NCBI GenBank assembly: GCA_012515695.1 | Contig: JAAYXX010000147.1 | Coordinates: forward strand, 1 to 9,227 | DNA length: 9,227 bases | Reading direction: 5' to 3' | Source of the DNA: Chloroflexota bacterium | GTDB lineage: Bacteria; Chloroflexota; Anaerolineae; UBA1429 | In this document: piece after piece, positions 6,315-9,227 of the stretch | Numbering within the stretch: position 1 is the first letter of the stretch | Layout: each line of letters begins with the position of its first letter | Translations under genes and position numbers: made by a program | Notes under the pieces: generated by a model | The model's input: the letters and a program-made list of their open reading frames with translations, nothing else | The model's database searches: none | What the model was told of the DNA's origin: nothing

Positions 6315-7340
6315 ATGAAATCGCTCAAGCTATACGGCCCGCGAGATTTGCGCCTTGTCGAGGAGCCTGTGCCCCAGCCGCAGCCGGGCGAGGCGCTGTT
6401 GCGCGTGCGCGCAGTGACCGTCTGCCATTCGGACATTCACTACTACCGCGATGGCCGCATTGGGAATACCGTCAGCACGGAACCCCTGGTGTTGGGACAC
6501 GAGTTCTGCGGCGAGGTTGTGCAGGCTCCGGCGGGAGACAGCCATCTGCGGGTGGGCGACCTCGTTGCGGTAGAGCCTGCCATCAGTTGCGGGCGCTGCC
6601 GCTTTTGCCAGGAGGGCAACCCCAATTTGTGCGAGCACCTGTTCTTTGCTGGAGTGCCGCCAATGGATGGTGGCCTGCGGGAGTATGTAACGTACAAGCC
6701 CGAGTTTCTCTTTCCCCTGCCCGCGAATTTCACCGCTGAGGATGGGGCTATGTTGGAGCCGCTGGGCGTGGCCTTGCATAGCTGGGATTTGGCGCATTTT
6801 CGCATGGGCGACACGGTGGCGATTGTGGGGTGTGGCCCCATCGGCCTGCTGATGATCCAGTTGGCGCGGATCGCCGGGGCAACCGAGATATTGGCAGTGG
6901 AGCCGCTGGCCTATCGGCGGGACCTGGCCGCCGAGTTGGGCGCCAGGCCGGTATCGCCGGAGGAGGATTTGGAGCGGTTTGCTGCCGCGCACACGCGGGG
7001 ATATGGCGTAGATGTAGCTATCGAGGTGGCGGGCGCGGTTCCGGCGCAGGAAGAGGCGGCGCGGACGGTGCGAAACGGCGGGCGGTTGGTGATGGTGGGC
7101 ATCCCGCCGGAGGATCAATTGCTGATTACTCACCATGTCGTGCGCCGCAAAGGGCTGACCATCCGCATTGCCCGGCGGATGAAGCTCACCTACCCGCGAG
7201 CCATCGCTTTGGTCGAGCGGCAAATGGTGGACGTGCGTTCGCTGGTGACACACCGCTTTGCGCTGGAACAGGGCGCCGAGGCGTTCGAACTGGTTGCTGG
7301 CTATGGCGACGGGATCATCAAAGCGGTGGTCTGCCCGTAA
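6315..7340 (+). CDS. zinc-dependent medium-chain dehydrogenase (sorbitol/L-iditol/threonine dehydrogenase-like)
   Basis: A cytoplasmic NAD(P)-dependent alcohol dehydrogenase of 341 residues, normal for the MDR superfamily. Catalytic zinc ligands are Cys37 (in VCHSD), His62 and Glu63 (in GHEFCGEV), with Glu148 in EPLGVALHS nearby. The four-cysteine structural zinc lobe is complete: Cys92, Cys95, Cys98 and Cys106. The Rossmann fold shows GCGPIG (172-177), and Glu196 at the end of the second strand suggests NAD rather than NADP. The likely substrates are polyols or secondary alcohols, by analogy with sorbitol and galactitol-phosphate dehydrogenases, but this is a broad family. The ATG at 6315 has AGAAGGGA (6298-6305) 9 bases upstream. 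A weak promoter may exist (TATATC at 6278-6283), but no good -35 box is visible, so readthrough from the phosphofructokinase gene is also possible. The gene is convergent with the UroD-family gene. Confidence 0.9.
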   Translation: MKSLKLYGPRDLRLVEEPVPQPQPGEALLRVRAVTVCHSDIHYYRDGRIGNTVSTEPLVLGHEFCGEVVQAPAGDSHLRVGDLVAVEPAISCGRCRFCQEGNPNLCEHLFFAGVPPMDGGLREYVTYKPEFLFPLPANFTAEDGAMLEPLGVALHSWDLAHFRMGDTVAIVGCGPIGLLMIQLARIAGATEILAVEPLAYRRDLAAELGARPVSPEEDLERFAAAHTRGYGVDVAIEVAGAVPAQEEAARTVRNGGRLVMVGIPPEDQLLITHHVVRRKGLTIRIARRMKLTYPRAIALVERQMVDVRSLVTHRFALEQGAEAFELVAGYGDGIIKAVVCP

Positions 7341-7345
7341 GGCTT

Positions 7346-7424
7346 GGACCGCCGCCATCCTTGGCGGCTTATAATTATGCCGGCTGGAAGCCGGCGGTCC
7401 AATTATACGCCGTGCCATCTTGTA
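7346..7424 (-). repeat. conserved tail module of hairpin repeat, copy B
   Basis: Begins 5 bases after the dehydrogenase stop and is the inverted counterpart of 4625-4702 (roughly 90% by eye). GGACCGCC (7346-7353) pairs with GGCGGTCC (7393-7400), enclosing the hairpins GCCGCCA-TCCT-TGGCGGC (7351-7368) and CCGGC...GCCGG (7380-7394). TATAAT boxes occur on the plus strand (7370-7375) and the minus strand (7402-7407); the minus-strand one is the counterpart of that in copy A. The hairpins could serve as a bidirectional terminator between the convergent genes, but they lack U-runs. Confidence 0.8.
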
Positions 7425-7556
7425 GGCAGTTGAAACTGCACCAACCCTTGCATCGCCAGCTCGCTGGCGCGTCGCCCTTCGGCGACTACAGATCAGCCCA
7501 CGAAGTGGACGCGCCAACTTGTTGGCGACGCAAAAGTTGCCGCGGTTTCAACTGCC
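7425..7556 (-). repeat. 132-bp hairpin repeat element, copy B, with a different hairpin cassette
   Basis: The ends are the same two 33-base units as in copy A: 7425-7457 (32 of 33 identical to the minus-strand reading of 4592-4624) and 7524-7556 (29 of 33 against 4551-4583). Between them is a cassette absent from copy A, with the hairpins CGCCAGC-TC-GCTGGCG (7454-7469), GTCGCC-CTTC-GGCGAC (7471-7486), CCAC-GAA-GTGG near 7499-7509 and CGCCAAC-TT-GTTGGCG (7512-7527). Thus the frame is conserved while the filling varies. Together with the tail it fills the convergent intergenic region up to 7 bases from the UroD-family stop. Confidence 0.85.
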
Positions 7557-7563
7557 CATTCTG

Positions 7564-8742
7564 TCAGCCGCGCAGCGTCTCGCGGGCGACCTGGGTCCAC
7601 AGGCGCATCTGCTTCAGGTCGGCTTGCAGGTCAAAGGCGGTGTTCATGGACCCGCCCCGGATTTGCAGCGCCGCCCCCTGGCATTGGTCTGCCAGGCTGC
7701 GGATTTTGGCCGCCATCTGCTCAGGCGTCGCCGCCATAATGTCATCCACTGTATTGACGGCAATCATCAACGGCGTGTCCACACCAAACGTCTCCATCAC
7801 AGCGGCCACGTCCGTCCAGGGGCCGGTGTAGAACTGGTGGATGTTGGGGATGGACTTGATCAGGGGCAGCAGGGGCGTCGTCGTGCCGCACGAATGCCAG
7901 CACGTGAGGCCGCCGTGGAAGGCGCTGATTTGCTGCTCGTAGGGCAGCAGGAACTCGCGATAGATGTGCGGGGAGACCAGCGGCACGGTCACCTCGTCGT
8001 TGCCGATGTGCCCCAGGCCGATCGGCTCGCCCAGGAATTTGCTTCGTTCTGTCCAAAAGTGGCAGTGAAAGTCGGTGACGTACTGGAAGAGGCGGTGGGC
8101 GAACTCGGGCCGATCGAGCATGTCCATCATGATGTTCTCGTGCGGGCCGCGCATGGTCTGGGCCAGCCCCAGCACGCCGCGAATAGCGCCGGGAAAGCCC
8201 ACGTGCCAGTCATCGGCGCCCAGGTCGGCGAGCAGCTCGCGGGTGCGGTCGTACATATCGAACACGAGGGGCATGGCTCCCGCCGTCTTGAAATCGGGCA
8301 TCTCCAGGCGGTCCAGGTCCTCCTCTGTTTCGACGACTGGCTTGTTGTGCAACGCCCAGGGTTCCATATCGGGGGGAAAGCCGATCTCGACGCCCAACAT
8401 GCTCGGCTCTAGCACCACTCCCACGGGGTTGATGCCCACGCCTTTGCCCACCACCGTATCATCGCACAGATTTTCGTGGTGCCAGACACGCATGAGCAAG
8501 CCGTAGCGGAGTTGGGTGGCCACATCTGCATAGTACTGCCGCACGTCAAACCCCAGGATGCGCGCCCAGGTGGGGATGCCTATGTCCATCGTGAACACGG
8601 GGCCTTCGGGGTCGTCGCAACTGGGCACCCCGGCATAGTAGCGCGCCCAGTGCTCGCGTTTGCGCTGATTCTCGGCGCTCTCGGCGATTTCGGCTACTCG
8701 ATCGAGTAGACTGCGTAGCTCGTCCTTCTGCTTGTTTTGCAT
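7564..8742 (-). CDS. uroporphyrinogen decarboxylase (URO-D)-superfamily protein, MtaA/CmuA-like
   Basis: A TIM-barrel protein of 392 residues. It shows GNDEVTVPLVSPHIYREF (residues 247-264), the region where URO-D relatives carry a conserved acidic pair followed by the S/H-x-x-x-EF segment. It then has WHSCGTT (282-288), giving His283 and Cys285, and a Cys354 69 residues later, a layout like the H-x-C-x(n)-C zinc site of corrinoid methyltransferases such as MtaA. This points to a methyl-transfer or related role rather than haem synthesis; the substrate is unknown. The ATG at 8742 is preferred over the in-frame TTG at 8760 because the purine-rich GAGGGAGAGGG lies just before it, inside the longer frame. 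It follows the histidine kinase gene by 45 bases on the same strand, so co-transcription is plausible. No corrinoid protein gene is in view. URO-D-like proteins of this kind also occur in sugar loci of environmental bacteria without a proven function. Confidence 0.85.
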   Translation of the reverse strand: MQNKQKDELRSLLDRVAEIAESAENQRKREHWARYYAGVPSCDDPEGPVFTMDIGIPTWARILGFDVRQYYADVATQLRYGLLMRVWHHENLCDDTVVGKGVGINPVGVVLEPSMLGVEIGFPPDMEPWALHNKPVVETEEDLDRLEMPDFKTAGAMPLVFDMYDRTRELLADLGADDWHVGFPGAIRGVLGLAQTMRGPHENIMMDMLDRPEFAHRLFQYVTDFHCHFWTERSKFLGEPIGLGHIGNDEVTVPLVSPHIYREFLLPYEQQISAFHGGLTCWHSCGTTTPLLPLIKSIPNIHQFYTGPWTDVAAVMETFGVDTPLMIAVNTVDDIMAATPEQMAAKIRSLADQCQGAALQIRGGSMNTAFDLQADLKQMRLWTQVARETLRG

Positions 8743-8787
8743 GACCCTCTCCCTCGTCAACAGGCGACGTGTGCTGTGTTGGCCGAC

Positions 8788-9227
8788 TCACTCTCCGGGC
8801 GCAGTCTGTCCGCGTCTGGCGGCTGGAACGGTAAAGTCAATGACCAGGTCTTCGTCTTTGGGCAGGACTTTGGGCAGCTCGAACTGGAAAGTGCTGCCCT
8901 CGCCGGGCTTGCTCTCGACCCAGATTTGCCCGTGGTGATATTCGATGATGAACTTGCAGATGGTCAGGCCCAGCCCCGCCCCGCGATACGAGCGTGTGCT
9001 GCTGCTATCCACCTGGTAGAACCGTTGAAAGATGTGTGCCTGCTCTATTTCCGAAATGCCAATTCCCGAGTCGCTGACCGAGACGCGCACCCGCTCATCC
9101 AGGTCAATGGCCGAAACAGTGACCGAGCCGCCGGATGGGGTGAACTTGATGGCGTTGGACACGAGGTTGGTGATGACCTGCTCGATACGCAAGGGGTCCG
9201 CTTCGATGAACGGGAGATCGGCGGGAA
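8788..9227 (-). CDS. sensor histidine kinase, C-terminal ATPase domain (partial, start beyond window)
   Basis: The last 145 codons of a histidine kinase; the frame stays open to the right edge at 9227, so the sensor and phospho-acceptor domains are outside. The HATPase_c motifs appear in order: the N box NLVSNAIKFTP (residues 20-30 of the visible part), the G1 box DSGIGIS (52-58), the F box FQRFYQ (66-71) and the G2 box GAGLGL (82-87). The apparent initiator near 9192 is a TTG codon (Leu) inside the domain, not the true start, because PADLPFIEADP upstream of it is typical of these kinases. The domain ends near residue 118 and a 27-residue polar tail follows. The class fits the WalK/PhoR-like group. 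The partner regulator is not visible. The UroD-family gene lies 45 bases downstream. Confidence 0.92.
   Translation of the reverse strand, partial: PADLPFIEADPLRIEQVITNLVSNAIKFTPSGGSVTVSAIDLDERVRVSVSDSGIGISEIEQAHIFQRFYQVDSSSTRSYRGAGLGLTICKFIIEYHHGQIWVESKPGEGSTFQFELPKVLPKDEDLVIDFTVPAARRGQTAPGE

Noticed and set aside
6158..6316. 52-codon minus-strand frame between the phosphofructokinase and dehydrogenase genes (contains YAQMRDIASEGG and KLLRPRGYEMR)
   Set aside because: The peptide looks more protein-like than most shadows, but it starts on the dehydrogenase start codon, runs through the terminator hairpin, and lacks a clear ribosome site. It might be a gene fossil; the support is too weak to annotate.
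7519..8412. 297-codon plus-strand frame opposite the UroD-family gene
   Set aside because: It begins inside the repeat element and has no family motifs, whereas the minus strand encodes a full URO-D-like protein.
7564..8742. HemE (uroporphyrinogen decarboxylase of haem synthesis)
   Set aside because: The H-x-C zinc-type motif and the length of nearly 400 residues fit the methyltransferase-like branch, and no other haem genes are near.

Overview
The window is a GC-rich bacterial chromosomal segment dominated by sugar-phosphate metabolism. No phage, plasmid, CRISPR or RNA genes were seen. The gene mix (FGGY kinase, phosphohexomutase, class II aldolase, PfkB kinase, a PPi-type phosphofructokinase, a zinc sorbitol-dehydrogenase-like enzyme and a corrinoid-methyltransferase-like UroD paralogue), together with hairpin-rich intergenic repeats, would fit a member of the Chloroflexota (Anaerolineae/Caldilineae-like). 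That assignment is inference from style, not a phylogenetic result.

Layout. Positions 1-137 hold a common G+C hairpin repeat and a strong sigma70-like promoter. Positions 138-4518 are a tight plus-strand operon of four genes: FGGY sugar kinase, phosphoglucomutase/phosphomannomutase, class II (FucA-like) aldolase and a divergent PfkB sugar-phosphate kinase. The first two junctions are 4-base ATGA overlaps and the third is a 3-base gap. Positions 4519-4941 are non-coding and consist of a string of hairpin repeats followed by a promoter with a perfect 13-bp palindrome. A separately promoted 6-phosphofructokinase with PPi-type active-site residues follows (4942-6165), then a hairpin terminator, then a zinc-dependent polyol-type dehydrogenase (6315-7340). 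Positions 7341-7563 hold a second, inverted copy of the hairpin repeat. The minus strand then carries a UroD-superfamily protein with an H-x-C zinc motif (7564-8742) and, upstream of it, the C-terminal part of a sensor histidine kinase that runs off the right edge (8788-9227).

How the genes may work together (inference): a dehydrogenase would make a ketose from a polyol, the FGGY kinase would phosphorylate it, and the class II aldolase would split a ketose phosphate to DHAP plus an aldehyde. The PfkB and PPi-type kinases would act on fructose or tagatose phosphates, and the phosphohexomutase would link 1- and 6-phosphates. No transporter, isomerase or regulator lies in the window, so the substrate cannot be named.

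The least ordinary items are: a modular repeat built from two asymmetric 33-bp end units enclosing different hairpin cassettes, present in inverted copies bracketing the phosphofructokinase and dehydrogenase genes; the PfkB protein whose usually conserved Asn two residues after GGKG is Val; and the phosphofructokinase with GGNDS plus PKTVDND.
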